A DNA stretch of 19,935 nt from DATCZB01 sp035513215 (lineage in GTDB: Bacteria > Pseudomonadota > Gammaproteobacteria > Steroidobacterales > Rariloculaceae). The stretch spans positions 1-19,935 of the forward strand of contig DATKCK010000103.1 in NCBI GenBank assembly GCA_035513215.1. The letters run 5' to 3'. The translations under genes were made by a program, and so were the position numbers. Below, piece by piece: positions 12,135 to 19,935 of the stretch; position 1 is the first letter of the stretch; the number at the start of each line of letters is the position of its first letter. The notes below the pieces were generated by a model. The model was given only the letters and a program-made list of their open reading frames with translations. It was not told the origin of the DNA and did no database searches.

Positions 12135-13178
12135 ATGCGAGTGCTTGGAATAGAAACGAGCTGCGATGAGACTGGCGTCGCCGTTTACGAGTCCGGCCGC
12201 GGCATCCGGGCCGAGGCGCTCGCGAGCCAGGTCGCGCTGCACGCTCCATACGGGGGCATCGTGCCCGAGCTCGCGTCGCGGGACCATATCGCCAAGCTCG
12301 CGACGCTCGTCGACGCCGTTCTCGACGAGGCGGACATCGCGCTTTCCGACCTCGACGCCATCGCCTATACGGCCGGGCCGGGGCTGATCGGCGCGCTGAT
12401 GGTCGGCGGTGCCTTTGCCGCGTCGACGGCCTACGCGCTCGGCATTCCGGCCGTGCCCGTGCACCACATGGAGGCCCATCTGCTTGTCGGCCGGCTCGAA
12501 GCCGAGACGCTCGATTTCCCGTTCGTCGCCCTGCTCGTCTCGGGCGGGCACAGCATGCTCGTCGACGTGGCCGGTCTCGGCCGCTATCGGCTGCTCGGCT
12601 CGACGCTCGACGATGCCGCGGGAGAGGCTTTCGACAAGGTCGCCCGCCTGCTCGGTTTGCCCTACCCGGGCGGTCCGGCGCTCGCCCGGCTGGCCGACCG
12701 CGGTGACCCCGCTCGTTACGAGTTTCCGCGTCCGCTGATCGATCGGGGCCTCGACATGAGCTTCAGCGGGCTGAAGACGGCCGTTCGGCGCGTCGTGGAA
12801 GCGGAGAAGGCTGAGCAGGGCGGCCGGCTCGATGCCGGTACGGCGGAGAATCTCGCAGCGGCGTTTCAGGCGTCGGTTGTCGAAACGCTCGTCGCCAAAT
12901 GCGCGCGTGCCGTCGCTGAGACGGGTTACGGTCGTCTCGTGATTGCGGGCGGCGTCGGCGCCAATCAGTCCCTGAGGGAGCAGCTGGCCGCCTGGGGCGT
13001 CAAAACCGGCGTTGCCGTCCATTATCCGCGGCCGGCGTTTTGCACCGACAATGGCGCCATGATCGCCTATGCGGGTGCGGCGCGCCTGCGGCCCGGGCTC
13101 GAATGCCGGCCCGGCATCGTAGCGCGTCCGCGCTGGCCGCTCGAGGAACTCGGGCCGCCCGGCGATTCGGAGCACTGA
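12135..13178 (+). CDS. tsaD: tRNA N6-threonylcarbamoyladenosine transferase TsaD
   Basis: The 347-residue protein matches the Kae1/TsaD/Qri7 family along its length. It starts MRVLGIETSCDETGVAVYES, with the nucleotide-binding fold. The metal-binding pair His111/His115 is in VPVHHMEAHLL, SGGH stands at 136-139, and FDKVARLLGLPYPGGP and CTDNGAMIAYAG, with the third metal ligand Asp, follow. With TsaB and TsaE it transfers the threonylcarbamoyl group made by TsaC to A37 of tRNAs that read ANN codons, which include the tRNA-Ile2 in this window. ATG 12135 has AAGG 11 bp upstream. It is followed by folB after 10 bp, so tsaD, folB and folK are probably one unit. Confidence 0.98.
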   Translation: MRVLGIETSCDETGVAVYESGRGIRAEALASQVALHAPYGGIVPELASRDHIAKLATLVDAVLDEADIALSDLDAIAYTAGPGLIGALMVGGAFAASTAYALGIPAVPVHHMEAHLLVGRLEAETLDFPFVALLVSGGHSMLVDVAGLGRYRLLGSTLDDAAGEAFDKVARLLGLPYPGGPALARLADRGDPARYEFPRPLIDRGLDMSFSGLKTAVRRVVEAEKAEQGGRLDAGTAENLAAAFQASVVETLVAKCARAVAETGYGRLVIAGGVGANQSLREQLAAWGVKTGVAVHYPRPAFCTDNGAMIAYAGAARLRPGLECRPGIVARPRWPLEELGPPGDSEH

Positions 13179-13188
13179 GGGCGCGTAG

Positions 13189-13551
13189 TTGGACAGGATT
13201 TTTCTTCAGGATCTTCGGGTCGAGGCCGTCATCGGCATCTGGGAGTGGGAGCGGCGCGTTCGGCAGACCGTCAGCCTCGATCTCGAGATGGCTGCGGATA
13301 TCCGCAAGGCTGCGGCCAGCGACGACATCGACAGCGCGCTCGATTACAAGCAAATCGCCAAGCGCCTGATCGGCGTGGTCGAGGATTCCGAGTTCAAGCT
13401 GGTCGAGACGCTGGCCGAAACACTCGCGCGTATCGTCGTCACCGAGTTCGGCGTGGCCTGGGTCAGATTGTCCGTGTCCAAGCCCGGCGCGATCGAGGGC
13501 TCACGCAACGTCGGCGTCGTGGTCGAGCGGACGGACGACGACTATGCCTGA
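13189..13551 (+). CDS. folB: dihydroneopterin aldolase FolB
   Basis: This 120-residue protein has the usual FolB length. It begins MDRIFLQDLRVEAVIGIWEW and carries the conserved ERRVRQTVSLDLEM strand, the helix LVETLAETLARIVVTEFG and VRLSVSKPGAIEGSRNVGVV, with the active-site Lys in SKPGA. It cleaves 7,8-dihydroneopterin to 6-hydroxymethyl-dihydropterin and glycolaldehyde in folate synthesis. The start is a TTG at 13189 with GAGGG 7 bp upstream; no ATG or GTG fits better. It overlaps folK by 8 bp, so the two consecutive pathway steps are translationally coupled. Confidence 0.95.
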   Translation: MDRIFLQDLRVEAVIGIWEWERRVRQTVSLDLEMAADIRKAAASDDIDSALDYKQIAKRLIGVVEDSEFKLVETLAETLARIVVTEFGVAWVRLSVSKPGAIEGSRNVGVVVERTDDDYA

Positions 13552-14029
13552 GGTGTTCGTCGGTCTCGGCAGCAACATCGAGCCCGTGACGAATCTGCGT
13601 TGGGTGCTGCGGGAGCTCGGCGCGCACTTCGCACCTTTGCGGTGCTCGAGTGTCTATCGGAGCCCCGCCTTCGGATTCGAGGGGCCGGACTTTCTCAATA
13701 TGGTGGTCGGCTTCGACGTCGAGACCGATGTGGAAGCCGTCGAAGCGACGCTGTCCGGGCTCGAGAACGCACGCGGCCGCGGCCGCGCCGGCCGTACGGG
13801 TTCTCGGTCGATCGATCTCGATCTGCTGACCTTCGGCCAGCGAGTCGATGCCGCCAATCGGCTGCCGCGAGAGGACGTGCTGCGTTACCCGTTCGTTCTC
13901 GCACCGCTGGCCGAGCTCGCGCCCGGGCTCAGGCACCCCGTCACCGGCGAAGCGGTCGCCGATGCCTGGGATCGACGGTCCGGTAGCGTTCGAACGCTGA
14001 CCCTGCTCGGCGAGCTCGATGCGGCCTGA
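13544..14029 (+). CDS. folK: 2-amino-4-hydroxy-6-hydroxymethyldihydropteridine pyrophosphokinase FolK
   Basis: The 161-residue protein has the HPPK layout: VFVGLGSNIEPVTNLRWVL at the start, SSVYRSPAFGFEGPDFLNMV (about 36-55), the RTGSRSIDLDLLTFG signature with the two Mg-binding Asp residues (about 84-98), and the closing LPREDVLRYPFVLAPLAELA. It transfers pyrophosphate from ATP to the product of FolB. ATG 13544 lies within the end of folB. It ends 25 bp before the convergent reductase gene; a five-pair stem at 14041-14055 between them is too weak to call a terminator. Confidence 0.96.
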   Translation: MPEVFVGLGSNIEPVTNLRWVLRELGAHFAPLRCSSVYRSPAFGFEGPDFLNMVVGFDVETDVEAVEATLSGLENARGRGRAGRTGSRSIDLDLLTFGQRVDAANRLPREDVLRYPFVLAPLAELAPGLRHPVTGEAVADAWDRRSGSVRTLTLLGELDAA

Positions 14030-14054
14030 AAGTTTCCGATAGCGCGGCGGGCGC

Positions 14055-14804
14055 TTACCAGCCGATGCTGCGTCCGCCGTCGACGGCGATGATCTGGCCC
14101 GTGATGTAAGGCGCGTCACGCACGAGGAACAGCACGGTTCTTGCAATGTCGTCCGGCTCGCCGGGTCGGCCGAGAGGAATCTTCCCGACGATGTTCTGCT
14201 TAACCCCGTCCGACATGCCGTCTTCGGGCCAGAGAATGGCGCCCGGCGCAATGCCGTTGACGCGAATGTCGGGCGCGAGGTCGCGTGCAAGCGAGCGCGT
14301 CAGCATCGCGAGCCCGGCCTTGGCGGCGCCGTAGACATGGAAATCCCGAAGCGGCCGCCGCGCATGGATGTCGATCATGTTGATGATCGTTCCTCGACTC
14401 GCGCGCAGATGCGAAACGGAGGCCTGTACGAGAAACAGCGGCGCCTTGAGATTCGTGTCGATGAGATCGGCCCACTCGGGCTCGCCGATGTCACCGAGCC
14501 TGGTCGGATAGAAGCTCGAGGCGTTGTTGATCAGGATATCGAGGCGGCCGGCATCGGCGACGACGTCTGCGACGAGCTTGCCGAGCACGGCCTGCCGCCT
14601 GATGTCGGCGCCGACGGCAAACGCGGAGCCCGGACGCTTCGCGTTCAGCTCGGCCGTCAGCGCCTCGGCCGGCTCGCTCGAGCGAAAGTAATGCACCGCG
14701 ATCCCGGCGCCGGCGTCATGCAGGCGCTCGGCGATCACTCTGCCGATGCGTTTGCCGGCTCCCGTTACCAGGGCCCACCGGCCTTCGAGTGAATCGGTGC
14801 TCAA
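14055..14804 (-). CDS. SDR-family oxidoreductase, pteridine reductase (FolM/PTR1-like)
   Basis: This 249-residue protein has the Rossmann motif TGAGKRIGRVIAERLHDAG, with the TGxxxRIG form characteristic of pteridine reductases. It also has NNASSFYPT (about 91-99), MIDIHARRPLRDFHVYGAAK with the catalytic Tyr and Lys, and the C-terminal YITGQIIAVDGGRSIGW. An Asp stands at the usual catalytic Ser position in DIHARRPL, again the pteridine reductase pattern. It would reduce dihydrobiopterin, dihydromonapterin or dihydrofolate with NADPH. The position next to folB-folK supports a pterin role. The start is TTG 14804 with GGAG 6 bp upstream. The exact substrate is not settled by sequence. Confidence 0.88.
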   Translation of the reverse strand: MSTDSLEGRWALVTGAGKRIGRVIAERLHDAGAGIAVHYFRSSEPAEALTAELNAKRPGSAFAVGADIRRQAVLGKLVADVVADAGRLDILINNASSFYPTRLGDIGEPEWADLIDTNLKAPLFLVQASVSHLRASRGTIINMIDIHARRPLRDFHVYGAAKAGLAMLTRSLARDLAPDIRVNGIAPGAILWPEDGMSDGVKQNIVGKIPLGRPGEPDDIARTVLFLVRDAPYITGQIIAVDGGRSIGW

Positions 14805-14836
14805 GGATCGCTCCGTCGTATCCCGGGCGTGAAGGT

Positions 14837-14842
14837 TACACT
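14837..14842 (+). promoter_or_regulatory. possible -10 box upstream of the MidA-type gene
   Basis: TACACT, followed by ATCGC, lies 30 bp before GTG 14873. Similar boxes, TACTAT at 16045-16050 before uppP and TGCTAT near 19017 before the last gene, stand at comparable places. No convincing -35 is visible for any of them. Confidence 0.3.
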
Positions 14843-14872
14843 ATCGCGCGCACCTTCCGACCGAAGCCACGC

Positions 14873-16015
14873 GTGAACACTCCGCCCTTTCCCGTTCCGG
14901 ACGCCGCGGCGCTCGCCGTCAGCGAGGCCCTCCTCGAGAGGATCCGCAGCGCCATCGATGACGCCGGCGGCTGGCTGGGCTTCGAGCGCTTCATGCAGAT
15001 GGCTCTGCACGAGCCGGGGCTCGGCTACTACAGCGCGGGCGCTGCGAAGCTCGGCGCCGACGGCGATTTCGCGACGGCGCCGGAGCTTTCCGACTGGCTC
15101 GCCGCGGCGCTCGCGAGCTTCATCGGGCGCGCCATCGCCGATTCGAGCTGCCGTTCCCTCGTCGAGCTCGGCGCGGGCTCCGGCAAGCTCGCGAGGCAGT
15201 TGCTCGAGCAGCTTGCGTCGCGGGGCCACGGCGATCTGGACTACTCGATCCTCGAGACGAGCGCGGATCTGCGCGAGCGGCAGAAGGCGCATCTCGACGG
15301 GTTCGACGTGCGATGGCTCGACGGTCTGCCCGAAGCCGGCCTTCGCGGCATCATCGTGGCCAACGAGGTGGCCGACGCGATTCCCGTCGCGCGTTTCGTC
15401 AAGGCGGGCGGCGCCGTTCTGCCGCTTGGCGTCGTCTGGCGGCGCGGCGGGCTCGTGATCGTGCCGGGCACGGCGGATCCCCGACTGAGCGAAGCTGTTT
15501 CCCGCGTCGAGTCCGGGCTCTCGGACCCGCTGCCAGACGGATACCGCTCCGAGATCTGTCTTCTGCTCGGCCCCTGGCTCGCCGGGCTGCTCGGGGGGAT
15601 CGCCGCCGGCGGGCTGCTGCTCATCGACTACGGGCTCATGCGGCGCGACTACTATCGGGCGGAACGCTCGGATGGCACGCTGATCTGTCACTATCGCCAG
15701 CGGGCACACGCCAATCCGCTGCTTTGGCCCGGGCTACAGGACCTTTCGGCCTGGGTCGATTTCAGTGCCGTTGCGGCCGCCGCCCGGGAGTCCGGGTTTG
15801 CGGTAACGGGGTTCACGACGCAGTCCCAATTCCTGCTCGGGGCGATCACCGCCGATCCCGTGCTTGCCGCGCGGCGCCCGTCGCCGCGTGAGGCGAGTGC
15901 CCTGAAAACGTTGATACTGCCAGGGGAGATGGGAGAGCGGTTCAAGCTGATGTGGCTGACCCGCGGTTTCGCAGCGCCCGCGCTGCCGGGGCGCGACTTT
16001 CGAAACTGGCTCTGA
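14873..16015 (+). CDS. SAM-dependent methyltransferase, MidA/NDUFAF7 family (DUF185)
   Basis: The start is taken as GTG 14873 (380 residues). The frame is open to a GTG at 14789, but that would overlap the divergent reductase and add atypical residues. Near the N-terminus is GWLGFERFMQMALHEPGLGYY, then GDFATAPELSDWLAAALA, the SAM-binding loop LVELGAGSGKLARQLL, VANEVADAIPVARF (the NE..DA.PV family mark), LLIDYGLMRRDYYRAERSDG, and HANPLLWPGLQDLSAWVDF. The mitochondrial relative dimethylates an arginine of a complex I subunit; the bacterial substrate is not established. It is divergent from the pteridine reductase and precedes uppP by 64 bp. Confidence 0.92.
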   Translation: MNTPPFPVPDAAALAVSEALLERIRSAIDDAGGWLGFERFMQMALHEPGLGYYSAGAAKLGADGDFATAPELSDWLAAALASFIGRAIADSSCRSLVELGAGSGKLARQLLEQLASRGHGDLDYSILETSADLRERQKAHLDGFDVRWLDGLPEAGLRGIIVANEVADAIPVARFVKAGGAVLPLGVVWRRGGLVIVPGTADPRLSEAVSRVESGLSDPLPDGYRSEICLLLGPWLAGLLGGIAAGGLLLIDYGLMRRDYYRAERSDGTLICHYRQRAHANPLLWPGLQDLSAWVDFSAVAAAARESGFAVTGFTTQSQFLLGAITADPVLAARRPSPREASALKTLILPGEMGERFKLMWLTRGFAAPALPGRDFRNWL

Positions 16016-16079
16016 GGTCACGGATCGGGGGGCGGTCCTGCTGCTACTATCGCCGCAGCATGCCGCCTGCCGCCCGAAC

Positions 16080-16862
16080 ATGGACATCGTCGAAGCCCTC
16101 ACGCTTGCCCTGATTCAGGGCCTGACCGAGTTCCTGCCGATCTCGAGCTCAGGGCATCTGATTCTGACACCGGCGTTCTTCGGCTGGACCGATCAGGGCT
16201 TGAGCTTCGACATTGCCGTTCATCTCGGCACGCTTTGCGCCGTCATCGTTTACTTCCGGCGCGATCTTCTCGCGATGACACGCGATCTTTTCGTTGCCGA
16301 CTCGGCCGACGGGCGGCTCGCGCGGCAATTGCTGCTCGCGAGCGTGCCGCTGGGACTGGCCGGGGTTCTGACCAGCGATCTGGTCGAGACCGCGTTGCGC
16401 GAGCCTTTCGTGATTGCCGCCGCGAGCGCCGGATTCGGCGTTCTGCTCTGGGCGGCGGACCGGTGGCGGCGCGGGGACTTGAGCGAGCGCGATCTCGGTC
16501 TCGGTCAGGTCATGCTGATCGGGCTCGGTCAGGTGCTGGCGCTGATCCCCGGCACGTCGCGCTCCGGAATCACGATGACCGTGGCGCTCGCGCTGGGCTT
16601 GAGCCGCGAGGCCGCCGCGCGCTTCTCGTTTCTGCTCGCGATCCCCGCCATCGGCATGGCAGCCGCCTGGCAAGCATTTCAGTTCGCTCGCGCGCCCGAG
16701 ACACTCGACTGGCGGGCGCTCGTGCCCGCAACCATCGTCGCGGCGGCGATGGCATTCATTGCCATCGCGCTCTTCCTGCGTCTGATCGGCAGGCTCGGCA
16801 TGGGCGTGTTCGCGGCATACCGGATCCTGCTCGCAGTGGTGATCGTCTATGTGCTGGTTTAG
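16080..16862 (+). CDS. uppP: undecaprenyl-diphosphatase UppP (BacA)
   Basis: This 260-residue integral membrane protein has alternating hydrophobic segments along its length. The active-site motif is QGLTEFLPISSSGHL (13-27), where Gln/Glu-x3-Glu coordinates metal, with the second motif PGTSRSG at about 157-163. It dephosphorylates undecaprenyl pyrophosphate at the outer face of the inner membrane, recycling the lipid carrier for peptidoglycan, and overproduction gives bacitracin resistance. ATG 16080 is the natural start. uppP, folB, tsaD, rpsU and cca lie near each other in E. coli too, which supports the assignment. Its 3' end overlaps the next gene by 14 bp. Confidence 0.97.
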   Translation: MDIVEALTLALIQGLTEFLPISSSGHLILTPAFFGWTDQGLSFDIAVHLGTLCAVIVYFRRDLLAMTRDLFVADSADGRLARQLLLASVPLGLAGVLTSDLVETALREPFVIAAASAGFGVLLWAADRWRRGDLSERDLGLGQVMLIGLGQVLALIPGTSRSGITMTVALALGLSREAAARFSFLLAIPAIGMAAAWQAFQFARAPETLDWRALVPATIVAAAMAFIAIALFLRLIGRLGMGVFAAYRILLAVVIVYVLV

Positions 16863-17739
16863 GCGTTTCAGCTTCTTGACGGCCGTCGTTTCGAACGCCG
16901 TCGCGGCGAACGCCCAGGATAGCGCGGGCCCGGCCCCGGTCGGCGACTCGCTCGAATGGATGCTGGCCGTCTCGGTCCTGACGGACGAGCAGTCCTACGA
17001 GCATGCGAACGCGGGCCTTTATCTCGCCTTCCGCGACGAGACCTGGTTCTCGCTCACGGCGGGCCGCAGTCATGCGCCGTCGGCCGAGGCGGACATTCGT
17101 GCCGGTCTTGTCTCGCTCGGCATCGAGCACGACTTCGGTCCCCTCGGTTTCGGCCTTGCGGCCGAACGCTGGGGAGACGCCGACAATCTCGAGGCGGAAG
17201 ACTGGCAGGGTGAGATCTTCTTCGGTGACGAGCGATATCGCGTCGCGCTCGCAGTCGAGAGCCGGGCGATCGACATCTATTTCTCGGGCGCCGGCCTCGT
17301 GCCGATCGCAACGGATCTGAGGCGTGCCTCGATCGATGCCGACGGCGTCGGCATCGACTGGCGTTTTCGCATCGCTCCGACCTGGCGGACTTACGGATCG
17401 TGGATGGACTACGACTATCCGCGCGGAATCCGGCTCGTCCCGCGCGCCGATCGGCTGGGCCTTTTGAGCTCTTCGGCCGTCACTCTGGCCTACAGCTTTG
17501 CGGATCGCTACGAGACGGTCGGTTTCGAGCATTCGGTCGAGCGAATGCTGATCAATTTCGACTTCAGCCGTGACCGGTCGGCGATCGACGGCACGAAGCT
17601 TAGAAGTGTCGCCGCGTCCGTTCTCTGGCCGTTGGCACGGCGCATGGATCTCGAGTTTCGACTCGGCAGCAGCAGGGTCGACGGCGCGGGCGCAAGCTTC
17701 TATGGAGGTCTGACGCTTCTGGTTTACGGCGGCGGTTAG
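16849..17739 (+). CDS. exported beta-rich protein, putative outer-membrane barrel
   Basis: The 296-residue product of unknown family starts inside the end of uppP (ATG 16849). Residues 1-22 (MCWFRRFSFLTAVVSNAVAA) look like a short signal peptide, cleaved near NAQ-DS. The rest is rich in alternating polar/hydrophobic strands ending in aromatic residues, for example AGLYLAFRDETWFSLTAG, YRVALAVESRAIDIYFSG, AVTLAYSFADRYETVGFEH and MDLEFRLGSSRV. The C-terminus is ASFYGGLTLLVYGGG. This is the look of a small transmembrane beta-barrel, though the last residue is not the usual Phe. Overlap with uppP suggests co-transcription. It converges on cca with only 22 bp between stops. Function unknown. Confidence 0.72.
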   Translation: MCWFRRFSFLTAVVSNAVAANAQDSAGPAPVGDSLEWMLAVSVLTDEQSYEHANAGLYLAFRDETWFSLTAGRSHAPSAEADIRAGLVSLGIEHDFGPLGFGLAAERWGDADNLEAEDWQGEIFFGDERYRVALAVESRAIDIYFSGAGLVPIATDLRRASIDADGVGIDWRFRIAPTWRTYGSWMDYDYPRGIRLVPRADRLGLLSSSAVTLAYSFADRYETVGFEHSVERMLINFDFSRDRSAIDGTKLRSVAASVLWPLARRMDLEFRLGSSRVDGAGASFYGGLTLLVYGGG

Positions 17740-17761
17740 CCGTGCGGTCGAGCCGGGCCGA

Positions 17762-18994
17762 TTATCGCTCGGAGCTGCCCGAAGCCTCGCGCCGGATCGC
17801 ATCGACGCGCAATTTCCGGATCGCGTCGCCGAGGGCCTTGCCTTCTATCGATTTGTCGGCGACCGCATCTGCCGTGACCGCCGCTGCAGCGCGATGCGCG
17901 CGCCTGAGCAGATCGCCCTGCGGATAAGGCGCGCTCTCGAGCCCGGCTCGCCCACGCATGTCGGCCTCGCATGCGGCGATGAACTCCTCGAGCAAGGAGG
18001 CATCGCGCAAGGCGCCGATGTTGATCAATAGCTCGAGCAGCTTCTGCGGGCGCAACTCTTCGCTGCGGTGAGCTATGCCGTGATAGCGGGCCACCGATCG
18101 GGCGAGTCCGAGAAAGCGATTCGGCACACGCAGCCGCGAGCCGAGCGCGTCGATGAGCTCGACCGATCGCTGCTCGTGCCCGAAATGGCGCGGCAGCAGG
18201 GTCTTGGGTGTAGCGCCCTTCCCGAGATCGTGCACGAGCACGGCGAATCTGACGACGGCCTTGTCGCTCTGTTTTGCCGCTTGCTCCAGAGCCATCAGCG
18301 TATGCAGGCCCGTATCGATCTCGGGATGCCACCTGGCCGGTTGCGGGACGCCGAAGAGTCGATCGATCTCGGGAAAAACGACGGCGAGCGCGGCGCAACG
18401 CCTCAACGTCTCGAAGAACACGTGCGGCGAGTCGGATTCGAGAGCCTTCTCGGTCTCCTGCCAGATGCGCTCGGCGCTCAGATGCTCGAGCTCTCCGCTC
18501 GTGGCGATCGTTCCCATCAGATCGAGCGTGGAGTCGGCGATGGAAAACCCGCGGCCGGCGAAGCGCGCGGCAAAGCGGGCGACGCGGAGCACTCTGAGCG
18601 GGTCCTCGGCGAAAGCATCCGATACGTGCCGCAGCACACGCCGTTCGAGATCTTTCCTGCCGCCGTAAGGGTCGATGATCTCGCCGTCGGAGCCGCGTGC
18701 CATGGCGTTGATCGTCAGGTCCCGGCGCTTGAGGTCGTCTTCGAGCGTTACGCTTGCAGCCACGTCGACATCGAACGCCGTGTGGCCGCGACCCGTCTTC
18801 CTTTCGACACGCGCGAGCGCGTACTCGTCGTTCGTTTCCGGATGAAGGAAGACCGGGAAATCGCGGCCGACCTGGCGATACCCGAGCGCGAGCATCTCGT
18901 CAGGCGTCGCGCCGACGACGACGTAATCCGTTTCGATCACCCGCAGCCCGAGAAGACTGTCGCGTACGGCGCCGCCCACCTCATAGACCTTCAT
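17762..18994 (-). CDS. cca: multifunctional CCA-adding enzyme (tRNA nucleotidyltransferase with HD domain)
   Basis: The 410-residue protein aligns with E. coli Cca end to end. It has MKVYEVGGAVRDSLLGL, then ETDYVVVGATPDEMLALGY, where the catalytic Asp21-x-Asp23 pair of E. coli is Glu21-x-Asp23. These are followed by DFPVFLHPETNDEYALARVE, DDLKRRDLTINAMA, EDPLRVLRVARFAARFAGRG and WHPEIDTGLHTLMALE. The HD phosphohydrolase site is VLVHDLGKGATP. It repairs and adds the tRNA 3' CCA; the HD part gives 2'-nucleotidase and phosphodiesterase activity in gammaproteobacterial members. ATG 18994 is divergent from the last gene by 37 bp. The C-terminal tail after PYPQGDLLRRAHR is shorter and less similar. 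Confidence 0.97.
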   Translation of the reverse strand: MKVYEVGGAVRDSLLGLRVIETDYVVVGATPDEMLALGYRQVGRDFPVFLHPETNDEYALARVERKTGRGHTAFDVDVAASVTLEDDLKRRDLTINAMARGSDGEIIDPYGGRKDLERRVLRHVSDAFAEDPLRVLRVARFAARFAGRGFSIADSTLDLMGTIATSGELEHLSAERIWQETEKALESDSPHVFFETLRRCAALAVVFPEIDRLFGVPQPARWHPEIDTGLHTLMALEQAAKQSDKAVVRFAVLVHDLGKGATPKTLLPRHFGHEQRSVELIDALGSRLRVPNRFLGLARSVARYHGIAHRSEELRPQKLLELLINIGALRDASLLEEFIAACEADMRGRAGLESAPYPQGDLLRRAHRAAAAVTADAVADKSIEGKALGDAIRKLRVDAIRREASGSSER

Positions 18995-19031
18995 GGATCG
19001 ATCATACCGTAGCGCATGCTATCGTCCGGGG

Positions 19032-19935
19032 ATGCGCTGGCGACTCAAACTTTGCGCGGGGCTGACCGCGGGGCTGACCGCCGGGCTGATCGTCTCCTCG
19101 TGCGCCTTGCCCTACTACACGCAGGCCATCCGCGGGCAGGTCGGCCTGTTGCGCGAGCGAGTGCCGATCGAAGACATCATTGCGGACTTAAGCTACGACG
19201 AGGCGACGCGATCGCAGCTCGAGCTCGTGCTCGAGATTCGCCGCTTCGCGGTTGCCGAGCTCGGCTTGCCGGATAACAGGAGCTACTCAAGCTACGTGGA
19301 TCTCGGGCGGGACTATGTCGTCTGGACCGTCGTCGCGACTCACGAGTTCGCCGTCGAGCCGATGACGTGGTGTTTCCCCGTCGCGGGGTGCGTGTCGTAT
19401 CGCGGGTACTTCGACCGCGCGAAAGCCGAAGCCTACGCGAGGAGGCTCTCCGAACGAGGCTACGATACGCTTACCGGCGGGTCGCCGGCTTACTCGACCC
19501 TGGGGCATTTCGCGGATCCGGTGCTGAACACGATGCTCGGCCGCGGAGATACCCACATCGCCGCCATGCTGTTTCACGAGCTTGCTCACCAGCGCCTGTA
19601 TATCAAGGGCGACACGGATCTCAGCGAATCCTTCGCCGCGGCCGTCGAGCAGTACGCGGTCCAGCAATGGCTTGAGAGCCGCAACCAGCACGAGGCGCTC
19701 GCGCTCTACCGCGCGAGCCTAGAACGGCAGCGGGATTTCGCGCGCCTCGTCGAACGGCAGCGCGAGGGCCTGGCGAAGCTCTTTGCCAGCGGCACGGGCG
19801 AGGCTGCCATGCGCCGCGCGAAAGCCGAAGCCTTTGCGCGTATGCGCAGCGAATACTCGGCGCTGAGAACCGATTGGGGCGGCCGGGGCGATTACGACGC
19901 CTGGTTCGACGGCGAGCTGAACAACGCAAGCCTGG
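19032..19935 (+). CDS. putative zinc aminopeptidase lipoprotein, 3' end beyond the window
   Basis: The gene starts at ATG 19032 and is open for 301 codons to the window edge. The first residues MRWRLKLCAGL and LIVSSCALPYYTQA form a lipoprotein signal with lipobox VSSC, so it is probably anchored in the outer membrane facing the periplasm. The body has the segments LPDNRSYSSYVDLGRDYVVW and EPMTWCFPVAGCVSYRGYF, then MLFHELAHQRLYIKGDTDLS with the zinc motif HELAH and the downstream SESFA Glu. This is the pattern of the predicted aminopeptidase family PF10023; activity has not to my knowledge been well studied. The signal region contains a 12-bp tandem repeat (near 19057-19092) encoding LTAGLTAGL. 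Confidence 0.88.
   Translation, partial: MRWRLKLCAGLTAGLTAGLIVSSCALPYYTQAIRGQVGLLRERVPIEDIIADLSYDEATRSQLELVLEIRRFAVAELGLPDNRSYSSYVDLGRDYVVWTVVATHEFAVEPMTWCFPVAGCVSYRGYFDRAKAEAYARRLSERGYDTLTGGSPAYSTLGHFADPVLNTMLGRGDTHIAAMLFHELAHQRLYIKGDTDLSESFAAAVEQYAVQQWLESRNQHEALALYRASLERQRDFARLVERQREGLAKLFASGTGEAAMRRAKAEAFARMRSEYSALRTDWGGRGDYDAWFDGELNNASL

Noticed and set aside
12081..13175. 364-codon minus-strand open frame
   Set aside because: It is antisense to tsaD and covers the rpsU promoter; it is an artefact of high GC.
14041..14055. Terminator between folK and the pteridine reductase gene
   Set aside because: The stem has only five pairs, there is no T-run on either strand, and it overlaps a stop codon.

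Overview
The window is from a high-GC proteobacterial chromosome. The gene order tsaD / rpsU-yqeY-dnaG-rpoD-tRNA-Ile2, together with folB, folK, uppP and cca nearby, is the conserved gammaproteobacterial neighbourhood around the macromolecular-synthesis operon. The version with yqeY between rpsU and dnaG and a tRNA after rpoD resembles the Pseudomonas-type arrangement. I cannot name a genus.

Region 1 (1 to about 2990) is the distal end of an integron gene-cassette array, visibly less GC-rich than the rest. Three almost identical 105-bp attC sites (29-133, 830-934, 1634-1738) and two half-eroded ones (near 2125-2168 and 2956-2980) separate cassettes in one orientation. The cassettes carry a PIN-domain protein with a small partner, a HigB-HigA toxin-antitoxin pair, a small coiled-coil/one-TM protein, and a secreted DUF4019-like protein. 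No integron integrase is in view; the array orientation puts it to the left.

Region 2 (about 3007-7620) is bounded by direct copies of the 3' half of tRNA-Ile2 (56 bp identical) plus about 75 bp of similar flank. The outer flanks and the inner left end all carry tandem pairs of a TCACGCA motif. This looks like the footprint of tandem site-specific integrations at the tRNA gene. The segment between the copies has no recognisable integrase. It holds two decayed gene fragments, a cyclic-di-GMP operon on the minus strand (DUF3391/HD-GYP protein coupled to a degenerate-GGDEF/intact-EAL protein) and an alpha/beta hydrolase on the plus strand.

Region 3 (7575-12134) is the intact tRNA-Ile2(CAU) and rpoD, dnaG, yqeY and rpsU, all on the minus strand. 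It has a strong rpsU promoter, a hairpin with a U-run in the rpsU leader, and a hairpin that would bury the dnaG ribosome-binding site.

Region 4 (12135-19935) is core chromosome: tsaD-folB-folK (plus), a TTG-started pteridine-reductase-like SDR (minus), a MidA-type methyltransferase, uppP and an exported beta-rich protein (plus), cca (minus), and a lipoprotein of the putative aminopeptidase family (plus) cut by the window end. The folate genes folB and folK and the pteridine reductase sit together. The tRNA gene and the CCA-adding enzyme, and TsaD with the translation genes, make the region translation-centred.
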